Source of the DNA: Gnetum montanum
Taxonomy: Eukaryota > Streptophyta > Gnetopsida > Gnetales > Gnetaceae
NCBI GenBank assembly: GCA_015680685.1
Contig: MNCI01015581.1
Location: 65,033-129,032 of the forward strand
Direction: 5' to 3'
DNA length: 64,000 nt
Shown: positions 1 through 11,723 of the stretch, piece after piece
Layout: the number at the start of each line of letters is the position of its first letter
Numbering within the stretch: the stretch's first letter is position 1
Notes under the pieces: generated by a model
What the model was told of the DNA's origin: nothing
What the model saw: only the letters and a program-made list of their open reading frames with translations
Databases searched by the model: none
Made by a program: the position numbers and the translations under genes

Positions 1-219
1 TCCAGGAGTAGCGATAGCATAGGAACACATCATACACCTCACTCTAGACTAAATCATACATGACAAAGCTTATACTAGTCTAGGCGGGAAGACAGCGAAC
101 TGCAACCTAAGGATAATTGTTTAGATACCACAATTAGTCCGCCTGCGAAGTTCAATCGGATCATGCATGAAACACTCGTATTCGTATGGTTGAGTGTAGG
201 GGTACCTCGTCACTCATCA
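1..219 (+). repeat. Element A 5' LTR, 3' part only
   Basis: Near-identical to the last 219 bases of the 3' LTR at 5371-5589. It ends with the family terminus ACTCATCA, one base before the PBS. Confidence 0.85.
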
Positions 220-220
220 T

Positions 221-238
221 TGGCACTATTGCTGGGGA
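221..238 (+). other. Element A primer-binding site (tRNA-Asp type)
   Basis: The sequence TGGCACTATTGCTGGGGA starts one base after the LTR. It is a mutated form of the complement of the plant tRNA-Asp 3' end, TGGCGCCGTTGCCGGGGA. That primer use is typical of Athila/Tat elements. Confidence 0.7.
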
Positions 239-363
239 TGGTGCTAGTTATCTAGATTAGTTATATCATACAAGGTCGTTGTATAGGACTTAACGATATA
301 TCTCTTAGGAAGAAGAACTAATTATAAAAAGTCACATATAAATTCACACACAATCTCATAACC

Positions 364-1987
364 ATGCCTCTCCTACAAGACTACGATAATGCCACATCTA
401 GTGAGGAAATTCATTGGATAACCAATGAGTTATATGACAATGAAGATTGGAGTACGCAAACTAAAGTGGAGGTTTCTTATAAACACAAACAAAGGCAACA
501 TCGTCCCAATACACAAAAGCCTAACTTACCCGATGACGATGAACCCCCACTGGCCACTACAAGCCTAACATAAATACAAGAGATTGTTCGAATCTCCCTT
601 AGGCATCGTAAAGAGAGCCATCTACCAAGGCTCGATTTAAACAACTTTCCAAATTTTTCAACTATACGAACTATGAACCCTAGGGATGTATGCCCAAGGA
701 CAACTATATGAACTATGAACCCAGTAAGTCCAAAAGCTTATTAAGTGGGTAGCAAAAGAAGAAGGAGAAATGGCTAGATGGGAGAGTGTTGAAAAACATC
801 AATGGGACCAAAATCTCAACTTAACAAAGGTCCATAATCACAAAAAGGAGAAATAGACCTACCACAAGGGGCAAGAACCATCTTTGCCAATACAAAAATC
901 GTTAGAAGAAGTCGAGGCAAAGATCAATAAGATGTTGGAATGGACGTATAAAAAGTGTGGAGAATATATCGATATCATTGGAGATAGATTTTTGACAACC
1001 CGAGATGTAGGACAAAGTATCATTAGACAATTAGAAAGAAGGGATGAAGGAAATAAGAGCTCAACTTCCAATCATATGTATGAATCCAACATTTGCTTGT
1101 ACGATGACCCCAAAGGCCAATGCCCAATATTGTTACATTTATATGAGCATTGGGGAAGCAAGTTACACCCAAATTTTGTACAGAGATACTATGTTCGATC
1201 ACAGTGGAAACAATCCCAGTCGTGGGGGAAGCCACCCCTAAACTAGATACACCCTTCATATCATCTGAATCCAAATGCTTATCTAGTTCAATATCTTGTT
1301 TCTCCAACTCGGCCAACATACTCTATCTCACTGCATTATCATTCTTCTCAATACTATCAGCCCATGTCCTCAACACAACCACCGCCTTATGCACCTTACA
1401 CTTCTCCTAATTTTCAACATTCTCATCCTTTCTCTCCTTCTACACCGCCACCAACTGTTCCTAAGGTGTCTGCACCACAACAACAACCCCTGAACGTTAC
1501 TTGTGCTACAATTGCCAACAACAATGAGAGACCTCAGCAACATTGAGGGCATCCCTTCTTTAGAAATGACCCTAGGAAGGGACAACACAATTCTAAAGCC
1601 ACTGCACCTCCAACTTAGCACAAGTCCAACCCTATGGTGCACCCTTACCTTCGAACCCAACGCCTCATGTTACTTCATCAGGGCCACCAATCAACACTCC
1701 AGCAACCATACGGCCCAATGAATATAGCCATGGGGAGCAACATTCTGATCCTTGCATACCATCTAATGGTCCCAAATATCATAGTGGGTCAACTCGTTAT
1801 CTGGGAACCACATCTTATAAATTGTCCCACTATGCTTACTATAACCAAGTGTGTGAAGCCCAATGGGGTAAGTATGACCAGGTCCCAATATTTTCAACAT
1901 GCAAGGATCCTCATCTTTCATTTATTAATCCTTGCCATCCTCAACCGTTTAGTTATGGGGGATACCCCCCATTTTAATAACAAGTAG
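364..1987 (+). pseudogene. Element A gag relic with core deletion
   Basis: Several frames carry pieces of the Gag family seen elsewhere in the window. The order is an acidic N-terminal stretch (364-573), a short link corresponding to the NNFPNF region (about 640), the post-core segment around 665-860, a coiled-coil-like segment near 884-1060, the knuckle position near 1085-1120 and a Pro/Gln-rich tail (1290-1720). The conserved core with the FEGGYN, WRSLEP and LFNDKYQTY motifs of the other elements is missing between about 655 and 670. The zinc-knuckle position keeps only part of its Cys/His set. Frameshifts and stops throughout make it non-functional. Confidence 0.6.
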
Positions 1988-3812
1988 GATTAATAAATAC
2001 CTTTTCATTTTATTAAATTTTACAACTTTTTGTTTTCCAGTTTTCCATTTTTCAATTTCTCGTTTTATCTTTTTGTCTTTTTATCTTTTTATGTTTTTAT
2101 AAGTAATCTCATCTATGAATAAAAAACTCATGTGGCTTGTTGGTTGAGGTGTGTTGTATGTTATCAAGTCTAGAGTGATCAATTATTTGGATAGTGAGCC
2201 CATTACACCCATTCATCCATTCTACAAATAAAAGGTTCTATTCAAGGGTATAGTGATATTCTTGACATTTTTAAAACTTAAAATTAATTTTGTGTTTATT
2301 GTACCCATAATGAAGAAGGATGGACCAAGAGGGAATGATTAGGATGTGACATAAAGGGGACTTGCAGATTCTCTTTGGTGACGTCTGTGGGAGTTATCAT
2401 GTAACAAAAAATGGGAGTAAGAGTAATCAAAAAGGGCACTCAAAAATCCAATGCTATTCTAGGGGGGTCCCACTAGAAAGACATGCACCCATGCTTGAAG
2501 GTTGACGGCTTCTCTAGATTCGGCAATCAAAAAAAGAAGAAGAAAAAGAAGAAGAGAAAAAAGAAAAGTGCCACAAAGCAGAAATCACTCCTCCCTTAAA
2601 CAAAATGTCAAGTGATCGGTCACCATATTGCTTTGGTACTCTCATAGTCACTCATCATGGGATGAAAAAATGCAGTGTCACTGATCAGAGGAATGGACTT
2701 GGTCCTGATCTTGGAATGACAGGTAAATGACACATTAATCATGCTTTACACACAGGATTCGTTATGCCCTGGGTCAGTTATCTCATATCCCAATCTCTAC
2801 GATCCCTTCTATACCCCGTCTCATCTCACTATCCATGTAATTGTAGCTTGTGTCTCGTATAGCATAGAATTCTTACCTCATTCCGGTGATACGTACATGT
2901 GTGTGTTTTGCGAAACTGGTATGGATTACATTTAACCCTTCGAGTTCCCACAGACACTTTTAAGTGTGGTTACGCAAGGGCATTAAAGGTTGGAACCTAC
3001 TTTGGGGAGGATCCACTTGCATAATTTTTGTAATTTGCACTCATGACCCATCTTTTGCACATCATCTATTACCCTTAGCATATTTCCAACAATTTTCTTT
3101 CCCTTATTACTATCCCTCCGATTCAACGTTCATATGAACAATCACATAGCCTTTTTCTCTACCATCCAAGGTCCTTATTGATAAATTCCACACCATCATA
3201 ATTTTTGTGCCTTTAGAACTAGTTGAATTACCCTGGAACCCTTTAACAATCATCTAGATGTCCGTAGTTTACATCATTTAATTTCAAAGAAATATTAAAA
3301 ATTTGGTACATTCTCTAAGTGCCCCAACTTTGATGAAAATATATATACGTGATCCCCCTATGCTAATCAACATCATTTGCAACTGTTCACACCAGGGAAG
3401 TTTTTCAAATTTCTCTCTACAACTCATGATTGTGCATCCCTTGCTTTCATATCCATAACTCGGTTGTTGGTACTTCAATTTTCATCCCATTTGAACCTAC
3501 TTGAACTCGGAGTGTTCAGCTTAGTCGTGGGGGAGGGGCACATGCCGAATAGTGCATAAATTTTTTGAAATTCATCATTGCGTGAAGGAAATATTTAAGG
3601 GTAATTAGTTGTAAAATTAAGAATAAAATGTGTCAAAAAAATTTCATCTCCTTAGCTATACCAGAAAATTAAATTTGAAAACCACCTAAGCAAAGAGGAC
3701 TCAACATTATAATCTTTCAGGGACATGTTCTTCCAATAATTAACATCACACAAAAATAAAGTAAATCTATTAAGGAAAGCAGTAAGGTATAACCTAACTT
3801 TGGTAACAACCT
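1988..3812 (+). other. Element A non-coding spacer between gag and ORF3
   Basis: No credible ORF. It starts with a T-rich tract (2010-2110), like those after integrase in F and H. It then has blocks shared with the spacers of C, G and H, including the direct-repeat-like phrase near 2990-3025 (CCTACTTTGGGGAGGATCCA), also seen near 43010 and 60385. Two purine tracts of the terminal PPT type lie at 1948-1962 (at its border) and 3521-3534. Confidence 0.6.
3521..3534 (+). promoter_or_regulatory. Internal polypurine-tract-like motif, element A
   Basis: TTAGTCGTGGGGGA resembles the terminal PPT of the same element (TTCAGTCATGGGGGTA at 4777-4792). A third copy, TTTAGTTATGGGGGA, sits at 1948-1962. 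Similar internal copies occur in F, G and H. Confidence 0.45.
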
Positions 3813-3841
3813 TACTAACGATTGGCCCCGTGTGATTGTAG
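3813..3841 (+). promoter_or_regulatory. Branch point and 3' splice acceptor before ORF3, element A
   Basis: TACTAAC at 3813-3819 matches the consensus branch-point sequence. The acceptor AG is at 3840-3841, 23 nt after the branch A, and the ATG of ORF3 follows immediately. The same arrangement occurs in C, E, G and H. Confidence 0.6.
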
Positions 3842-4628
3842 ATGGCCCCGAAACGCAGACAAAGGAAGGTCCTGCTCAAGGTGCGATCAAACGACCTAAG
3901 AGAGGCAAAGAACAAGTCCTTGCTAGACAATATGCAAAGCAGGAGGAACAATCATTTAGCATTCATCAAGAAGACCTTGCTACTGTATAGTCTAGGTAGG
4001 CAGAAGGAGGAGGAGCTGCTGCGGCTGAACAGGGACAACATCTCACATTGCCCCCAGATTGTGTTCAGGTCATTCACAAGAAGTCCACATTCACTGTAGT
4101 GATTGTGGAGTTAAACTTTGGATCATTTGCAGAGTTTTCTCCAAAGGCCATTAGGGATCACCTCACAGGGTCCCTGTTATGGCCTATCCTCTCTGAAAGT
4201 GGTGCCTAGTACTTAGGGGAAATGTACCAATTTTGGCATAATAAATAAGAAGGCACCATGGTTAACAATTGTGGTGTGACTGTTTATTTCTCTATTCAAG
4301 CCATTTTGAAAGTATTAAACCTTCTGAATACAGGGCCAAAGGTTGCTCAAAACCAGCTAGACACTTTTAGAACCAAGCAACTTAATAAACTATTGACAAA
4401 GGATAAAAGGGTGGTGGAAGAAAAAAGAGAAGGATGACTGGGATGCCCCTTTGGCACAAGTGCAAACTTACATGCACACCATGGCACTCAAGGCCTTACA
4501 AGAGGAGAAACTCTAAGCCATACTTCAATGCCATCAAATGCCAAGACCTGGAGAGCAAGACAATGGAAAGACACCCATGGAGGAGCCACCACCACCAAGA
4601 ACTACATGAGTTCCATCCAATTTTGTAA
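3842..4628 (+). pseudogene. Element A ORF3 (third retroelement ORF of unknown function), frameshifted
   Basis: It begins MAPKRRQRK, a basic N terminus resembling MAPKSK of the ORF3 in element H (61216). After a frameshift near 3870 the downstream frame reads a K/R- and E/Q-rich segment, then a globular segment near 4080-4240. That segment contains a PILSESGA-x-YLGEMYQFW motif, matched by PVITSSGEWYMGKTYLF in H. Several stops follow before the PPT. Its position between pol and the 3' LTR is that of the env-like or accessory ORF of Athila/Tat elements, but I see no convincing signal peptide or membrane anchor, so I do not call it an envelope protein. Its start is fixed by the acceptor module just upstream. 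Confidence 0.55.
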
Positions 4629-4776
4629 TCATAGGATTTTCTTTTGTGTTGTGTCTTAATTTTGTTCTAACTCCACACTACGACATGAATCCATTCTAGT
4701 TAGTCAATAATTCCATACCTATCCACTGTCTAATCAATAGAGCTTGTTCTCACTTTAACTCGAGGACAAGTTTTCA

Positions 4777-4792
4777 TTCAGTCATGGGGGTA
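4777..4792 (+). promoter_or_regulatory. Element A terminal polypurine tract
   Basis: TTCAGTCATGGGGGTA abuts the LTR start TGATGAG. The roughly 20 bases before it (a GAGGACAAGTTTT-type stretch) are also conserved in C, E and G. Confidence 0.8.
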
Positions 4793-5589
4793 TGATGAGT
4801 TGCCATTTAGTCAGCCATGATATCATGTACGCGATATCGCGGCCTATCTCCTCATCTATAAATAAGAGGTAGACAGTTCCGATAGGAATTAGTTAGTTTT
4901 AGAGTTAAGTTTTGATTTTAGTTTTCATTTTTTCCTCTCAACCCTTTTCCTCTCTGTGCATGCCCGTAGTGTGGTGATTGTAATTGTACGACATCCTTAT
5001 TTGAGTGTGACGTACTTGGACATGCACTTGACCAGCAATAAATATTAAGATTACTTCATCATTGCAGCATTCACTTAGTTTAATTATTTATTTATTTAAT
5101 TGTTATTTACTACTTTCTAAGTTAATCTCTTCTCACCCTAAACTCCTGTTAAACGTAGAATGAGTACGCCTTGATCACGAGCATTTAAGTGTGACTACTT
5201 GGTGACCCAGTAGCGTACCTAGGATCTGCACTTGGTAATCCTAGTGGTAGTTGTGCATGAGGTCCAAGATGTGTATGAATGATTAAGGAACGGATGCTCA
5301 TCGCACTTAGGCTAGTTTAGATTCTCTCACCCTCTCTCTTTTGGCTTAGTTAATACTATTTTCCATTACCTCCAAGAGTAGCAATAGCATAGGAACACAT
5401 CATACACCTCACTCTTGACCAAACCATACGTGAAAAAGCTAATACTAGTCCAAGTGGGAAGACAGTGAACTGCGACCTAAGGATAATTATTTAGATCCCA
5501 AAACTAGTCCGTTTGCGGAGTTCGACCGGATCGTGTGTGAAATGCTCGTATTCGTATGGTTAAGTGTAGGGGTACCTCGCCACTGATCA
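4793..5589 (+). repeat. Element A 3' LTR (797 bp)
   Basis: Starts TGATGAG after the PPT and ends ACTGATCA. U3 has a GATATC/GTACGCGATATCGC word cluster at about 4819-4842, directly before a TATA box (TATAAATA, 4857-4864). The U5 part has the repeated TTGGTAATCC-type phrase near 5200-5245. Confidence 0.85.
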
Positions 5590-5830
5590 ATTGGTTACCA
5601 TAATCAATGGTTTGATCTACTGTTGTGGTCCTTTATTTTTTTTGTTAGTCTTCCATATCTTTGGCATCTCTCATAAGATTGTGCAAACCAATGTGTGTCC
5701 CTAAATATGGTATGCCAAAAGTAGGTTGCCATTATTAACTTTAGTGTTCTTCTTCTCACATAATGATCATTACATGGTCCTTCATGTACATCTTACAGGA
5801 CTCTTTGTTAACTTTCTTCTAGAACACATC
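5590..5830 (-). pseudogene. Element B integrase fragment (zinc-binding domain)
   Basis: Translation of the complement shows HEGPCNDHYVRRRTLKL, the H-X6-H half of an integrase HHCC zinc domain, then a YFWHTIFRDTH stretch and a CQRYGRL end. The first Cys of the usual C-X2-C pair is replaced (YERC), so zinc binding is doubtful. The frame stops at the junction with element A. The DDE catalytic core is absent from this window. Confidence 0.6.
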
Positions 5831-6049
5831 ATCTTATTAATCTATCGACACATATTTTGTAGATGTTTTCATTAATTTCCATGTACCTCTTTACCTTGTG
5901 GTTAAACTATGCTTTTTTTTTTGTTATCCCATTCAATAGAAAGTTCTTGTGTAGTAAGATATTTCATGTAGTCAGTAATCCATGACTTCACTATTAAGTC
6001 TAAAACCATTGTTATTTTTGTGAATAAATTCTCATTGAGAAATTGATGT

Positions 6050-7140
6050 GATATTCATTTGTCATTTTTCTAAGATTCCCATCTTAACCTTGATAAATAA
6101 TTCGCTACAACATTTTTAGTTCCTATGATATTGGTGTCTTGATTAATTTCTATTTTAGGATCTCAAACACTTTCTCACATTGTTTTGTCCACTAAAATGG
6201 TGCATCTTTCTTTGTTAATTCTACTAGAGGTTTTGAAATCTTTGAAAATTTTTCAATAAATCTCCTATAATATCTTCTATGGTCAAGAAATGATTTGACA
6301 TCTTTGATAGTTTGTGGTCTCTGAGTGATATTTTCAATGACTTTGATCTCTTATAGATCTACTTCTATTCTTTTATGAGATACTTTATGTCCCAAAACTA
6401 TGTCATCTTGAACCATTAAATGACTCTTTTGCCAATTAAGCTTTAGATTAGTTTCAACACATATTCTTAAAACTTACTTTAAATAGTCCAAGCCTTGTTT
6501 GAAATCTACCCTATATGTGGAAAAATCATCTATATATACTTCAACTACATTACCAATCTATTTTTGAAAGATGCTTAATACAAGTCTTTGGAAGGTGGTG
6601 GTGGCCTTACACAAGCCAAAGAGCCTTTGCTTGTGTGCAAACATTTTCCATGGACTAGTGAATGCGGTCTTCTCCTAATCTTTTGGTTCAATGCAGATTT
6701 GATTGAAACCACTCTATCTAGCCAAGAAACTATAGTACTAGTGTTCTACAGTGGTATCCAGGACATGGTCAACAAATACTATAGGAAAATTATCCTTGAA
6801 TGTCACCATGTTTAACAATTGGAAGTCAATGTAGACCCTCCACTTGGCATCTTTCTTTGGGACAATGACTAATGGGCTAATCCATTCATTGTTATTTATA
6901 GGATAGATGAATTCAGCTTTTAATAGTTTCTCTAATTTTTGTTTAACAACTTCTTTAAGTTTTGGATTCAATCTTCTTTGAGGTTGGTAGTATGATTTAA
7001 TGGTTGGATTTGTATAGATTCAGTGTTGACAGATGTTTGGATTAATGTCAATGATTTCATCATAGGACCATGCAAACACAATTAGCCATTTATTTACTAC
7101 TTTTAATAATTTTCTCTTTTTCTCTTTATCAAGATTGGTG
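6050..7140 (-). pseudogene. Element B reverse transcriptase and partial RNase H
   Basis: The complement encodes recognisable Ty3/gypsy RT blocks. There is a PKLKEVVKQKLEKLL helix, an EWISPLVIVPKKD motif (RT domain start), a WRVYIDFQLLN motif, a degenerate FNQI block, and the catalytic box as YIDDFST near 6530. Then come an LNWQKSH motif, a VLGHKVSHKRIEVDL motif and the FLDHRRYYRRFIEKFSKISKPLVELTKKDAPF connection. The catalytic Asp pair is preserved, unlike in H. RNase H (from about 6250 downward) soon loses similarity. Stops and frameshifts interrupt the frame. Confidence 0.7.
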
Positions 7141-7589
7141 TTTATGATTACTAATTTTTTTATTGTTTAAGAAAGAATATTCTAATGCATTAGGAAGGGC
7201 TTTAAGTTCAAGAGGTTATGGTCCATACTTTTTTAGTATCTTTAAGTGTTTCCATTTAATGTCTTCCTCCTATTATGATTTCATGTAAGAATTTTATCTT
7301 CTTAATTGCTTTATCTTATTTGTTTCTTTAACATAGGCACTTGTAATTTTGTTCAAAGGTTCCATGCATATGTTAGACTTTGCTTCTTTTTTAGTGATCA
7401 ACCACTGGATGCCTACTTATCTAGTGGCTACTACATATATACATTGTTGTATACACATCTCTTCTATACATATATTACATGTTGTAATAGTCTCATGTTT
7501 TGTGGTCCAAATATTTTGCACACAATTGCACCTATCATCATTGTATTTGATACATGGAAATCTACATCTTTGGATAATTCCATCTTTAT

Positions 7590-8145
7590 CTTCCTTGGAG
7601 ATTTATAAGCATAGGTCTCTAATTCCAAGCTCAATGTTCATAGTACTAAGCCATGCTCTTTCCACAATTATAGGAAATTTTCCTTTGTTCTTTCTCACAT
7701 GTATGACTAGGAAATTGACAAGATAATATCAACCACTTATGGTGGTGATTACATCCTCCACTTATCCAAGTGAAATAACAATTGACTGATCTGCAAGCTC
7801 TAATCAAATGTTACTCTTCTTTAGTAAGGAAAGATTCTTGTCCTTATACATATCTTGTGAAATAAGGTTTACTCCTAACCTAGAATCTAATAGATCCTTA
7901 CATGGTTTATGTCCTACTATTTGAAGATAGACCAATGACCTTCCAAGATTTTTTCTTTTCTTAGGAAGTGCTCTTGATTTAATCCAATGTGTTATCATCT
8001 GAGTGAACATGATAGTTGTTAGATTCTTATCTACAGATATTAGAAGCATAGTGTTTCCTTGAGGGGTGTGTATGAACAAGATAGATTTATGTGAAGTCCC
8101 CATCCTTTGAATCTTTTCTTAACTTTCCCTAAAGAAGGGACAGTT
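7590..8145 (-). pseudogene. Element B retropepsin-like protease
   Basis: The longest open piece is 7804-8103. It has the conserved lead-in ITHWIKSRALPKK and LVYLQIVGHKP, then the active-site strand as LLDSRLGVNLIS. In the other copies this reads LLDSGS-x-VNLIS, so the essential Gly of D-S/T-G has changed to Arg. The flap-region and C-terminal motifs (SLG-x-VEDVITT) follow with stops. Inactive relic. Confidence 0.6.
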
Positions 8146-8639
8146 CCTAGATCTTGGTTCACTTGTCATCATATCCTCTTATGTAGTGACTATCCTGGTA
8201 GCACTCTTTTATTGTGGTTATGTTGACAATTTTCCTTGCATGATTGGTGTTGGTACTAGTGGTAAAGTCTTGGGGTGCTTATATTAAAGAAACAATTGCT
8301 AGTTCGAATGTGTAAGATTTTGGATCCATGTAGGAGGTAGTTGGTCTATGATACTTTGGTGGATAGTATGGTGAGGAAGTGTAAATAGAAGTATCTCTTG
8401 GAGAGATCAGACATTGAACATAGTATCCATATGGATCAGGCTACTTATATAAATGTTGTTGCCTTGGCAGTGGTATTCTCCATGCTTATGGTTGTTGCCA
8501 CTATTCCTGGTAATGCTCTTACGATTGAGGATAAGCACCACTTAGATAGTACGCTTGTTGGTAGGGTTGTCACAAATTACTTTGTGGATGAGGTAACCAT
8601 CTAGGCATTTGTTGCTTGACAAATTTTAGATTAAGTACA

Positions 8640-10535
8640 TGTGCCTCAAACTCTTGTAAGTAGACCATAATGGGGAAACATCCCTTACGATGTTCATACT
8701 AGAACAATTTGCATCCTTCATCATCTTCAATACTAGAGTCCATTAATTCCTCTACTTCTACAACTTTTCCTTTATTCCTATAGTTCTCTCGTCCATTGTC
8801 TCTTCTTTTCTTCTTATCTTTGCTTCTATTTAGAGCTTGTTCTATCTTTTCTTTTACTATCTTTAGTGCTATAGCAAAATTTTCATCTATCGAATCCCAC
8901 ATTTTCTCTACCTTTTTTGTTATGTCATTAGCTAATTTTTGGATCATATCTTTCAAAATTTATTCTTCTTGTGACTCACATATTCTTATATCATTTTTCC
9001 TTATCGCTGGATCTATGTTATATTCTTCTATTAATTCTTTTTTTGGTAGCTCTCCTTCTTATTTTGTCACTTGGTTAATAAGTCTTTGAATTGAATGAGC
9101 TATCATTTCTAGCTTGGGCATACATCCCAAGAGTTTCTCTAGTCTTGTTTCATAGTCCAGCGATGATGTGTCATAGTTGCTCCCTTTAAGAAAATCCATG
9201 GCCTCGATACCTATGTAATAGTGAATATTATCTACCCATTACCACATGAAGGGATTCAGGTATCCCTTATTTTCATCCTTGGATTTGTTTTCTCAAGTTA
9301 GACATTCTAGAATAAGTTTGGTACTTATCGTTAAAGAGCTCTAGCATGGTATCCCCTCTTTGAATTAATTCTGGCTTTAAGACTCTATACCAGCTCTCTA
9401 CCTCCTTTATGAGTGTTCTAGGAAACAACTTCAATTTCTTCCATTCATTTTTGATATTTTGTAGGGCACAAGCATCGTGGAAGGCTTGAAGATGGTGTTG
9501 TGGATCTACATTATATTCACCTTCAAATTTTGGAATATTGTTTATATCTAATTACTTGATGTGATTTTTCCTTATATGCCTAGTAGGAATATGCATAGCT
9601 TCCTTGATATTAATCATATTTTGAGTGGCCAATAGGGGTTCTTCATACTCTTTGGATTCATGAACTCTATTGTAGTAGTAATCCCTTTAATGCTCTTAAT
9701 ACTCTCTTTCTTCACTCTTGATCCTATCTCTTTGTTCATGATGGTTATCTTCCTTTTCATTAGGATGCCTTATTCGATGTTCATACTTCTTTCAATCTCT
9801 TTGTCTTTCCTCATCAGAGTTCCTCAATCTTCATTCTGTCTTATCAAAAATTATAGACAAATGAGAAGAAAAGATGATGGAGTTGAAGAACAATGCTAAC
9901 TAGTCCTCCTTCTGTGACTCCTTGATTCATCCCTTTTTAATTTGATGGAGATCTTAGGCCTTGAATTCCTCCAAATTCTAGAGTCTTCCTTATCTCTTCT
10001 AGGGGTTTCTGTAAGAGATAAATGCAATTTTATCATAATAGGATCTTCGGTGTGGATGATTAGTGTTTAAGAGTGGGACCCATGAGTTAAAACTTCTTAG
10101 TTTGGAATATGATATCTTCTTTTTCTTCTAGGAAAATAGTTTGAGATGCTCTCTTTCCCTTGTTGTGCTCATGTATTATCTTCATGACGACATCCCTTCT
10201 TACTTAAGCTTCTAAAGATTTGTATGACCTAGTCATGTGTTTGGTGATGTGGTAGCCTTCTTGTCATGGTTATGGTTTGACCTCATAAGGGTTTCTTGAA
10301 GCATTGATGGTGCTAAACATTCTAGCAGCAAAATAATGTTGCCTTGTAAATCTCTCCATCTAAGTTGTTCATCCTAGTGAAAAACAAATGTGAAGTTAGA
10401 ATAGTATAGATCAATGTGAGCATAGGAAATTCTAGTTTACATTGGTGCACTCCATCCTTCTTCATTATAATCCTTGTCATGACTTTCATTAAATTCAATA
10501 GCAAGTGGATATTTTTCCTTAGTTATAGAAATCAT
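8640..10535 (-). pseudogene. Element B gag relic
   Basis: From the N terminus (about 10535 downward) it carries the family motif YSNFTFVFH followed by DEQLRWRDLQGNI (10322-10504). It then has an RS/RH-type variable region, a core with NNIPKFEGEYN, ALQNIKNEWKKLKLFPRTLIKE and LFNDKYQTYSRMSNL (about 9580-9290), and a coiled-coil-like segment (8699-8956). The zinc-knuckle position is near 8700-8650, where the second Cys is lost. Multiple stops. Its order fits a capsid/nucleocapsid precursor of this Athila-like family. Confidence 0.6.
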
Positions 10536-10657
10536 ATTAAATGTTTAACACTTGAGTGTGTACTTTTGAGAAAATTATTTTAAGTGTGAAAAATATGTTT
10601 GATAATATGTGATATAACAAACTTTAAAAAATTAACTAACTAGAAAAAATTAATACA

Positions 10658-10675
10658 TCCCCAGCAATGACGATA
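10658..10675 (-). other. Element B primer-binding site
   Basis: The complement reads TATCGTCATTGCTGGGGA next to the LTR end at 10677, a degenerate tRNA-Asp-type PBS. Confidence 0.55.
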
Positions 10676-10676
10676 A

Positions 10677-10839
10677 TGATGAATGGTTTTGTGTTCCAAC
10701 ACTCAATCATACAAGACACAAGTGTTCATGTCGACCTAATCATAATCTGTAGATGAATAATGTAAATATGCTAGTAGTTGATGTCCTATTCACAATCATT
10801 ATCTTCTCACATAGAGTTAGCAAAGCACAAGTTTTATGG
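10677..10839 (-). repeat. Element B 5' LTR, U5 end piece
   Basis: Diverged copy of the family LTR 3' end, starting TGATGAATGG in plus orientation and running to the TATGG target site of element C. It continues at 16697. Confidence 0.65.
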
Positions 10840-11705
10840 TGATGAGCGGCGAGGTACCCCTATGCCCAACCATATGAATCACAAGCATTCACGCATGATC
10901 CAGTCAAATTCCATGGATGGGACTAGTTATGGCATCTAGATCACTAGGACTTGATCATATTTTGTTATCTTTCCACTTGGACTAGTGGTAGGTTTATCAT
11001 ATATGGTTTAGTCCAGAGTGAGGCATATGATTTTTATTATTTTATATTTTATTATTCTACGATTAACAATAGGTTGAAACTCAATTTATAATCAATTCAA
11101 CTAATCTAATTACTAATTAATAATCAACTACCCTAACATAAGTATCCGATCCCACTTCCCGTGCACATCCTGAACACATATAACATTGCTAGGTTACCAA
11201 AAATTAAGCATTATTGGGATTACCAAGAGTCATACGCATGCTCGAAGTGATTGTACTTATGTGCTTAATTAATTACCATGCATGAAAATGTAAATATTAT
11301 CTAAGTACATGAAAAGTAAATTGCAAGGAAAGTAAATTTAATCTAAGTCAAAGTGTTGTAATGAATAAGAATTAATCTCGATCTGATTGCTACTCATGGA
11401 ATATGTCTAGGTACATTGCTAGTCAAATAAGACTTCATACAACTAACTTAGATACACTCTATGGGCACTCATTGATTCTCTAAGATTACGGAATAAAACT
11501 GCAAGAATTTTGCTACTCTATTGACAAAACTATGAAAAAAACCTACTTGCAAATCGTGTGCCCAAGTGCTATATTTATAAGCCGATGTATATCCCATGAC
11601 ATCGGATATCTGGTATTTCATTTGGGTTTCAACATTGAATACCCAACATCAAGGCTCTGACATTGGGTACTCGACATTAGAGCACACAAAAAATGTGATT
11701 CATCA
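10840..11705 (-). repeat. Element C 3' LTR
   Basis: Bounded in plus orientation by TGATGAGCGG and CATCA, with the PPT complement next to it. U3 carries a cluster of GACATCGGATATC-type words at about 11595-11690, directly upstream of a TATA box (TTTATAAG complement, near 11572). Confidence 0.85.
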
Positions 11706-11723
11706 TACCCCCACGATTGAATG
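11706..11723 (-). promoter_or_regulatory. Element C polypurine tract
   Basis: The complement is CATTCAATCGTGGGGGTA, abutting the LTR. It is the family PPT with two changes from TTCAGTCATGGGGGTA. Confidence 0.75.

Larger units (their letters stand above)
1..5589 (+). mobile_element. Element A: Athila/Tat-type LTR retrotransposon without pol (5' LTR truncated by window edge)
   Basis: Order seen: partial 5' LTR (1-219), tRNA-Asp-type PBS (221-238), broken gag (364-1987), non-coding spacer, ORF3 (3842-4628), polypurine tract (4777-4792) and 3' LTR (4793-5589). Bases 1-219 align with 5371-5589, which proves the LTR pair. No protease, RT, RNase H or integrase motif is present between gag and ORF3, so this is a non-autonomous element. 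It abuts the integrase relic of element B at 5590, consistent with insertion into B. The left TSD is outside the window. Confidence 0.85.
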
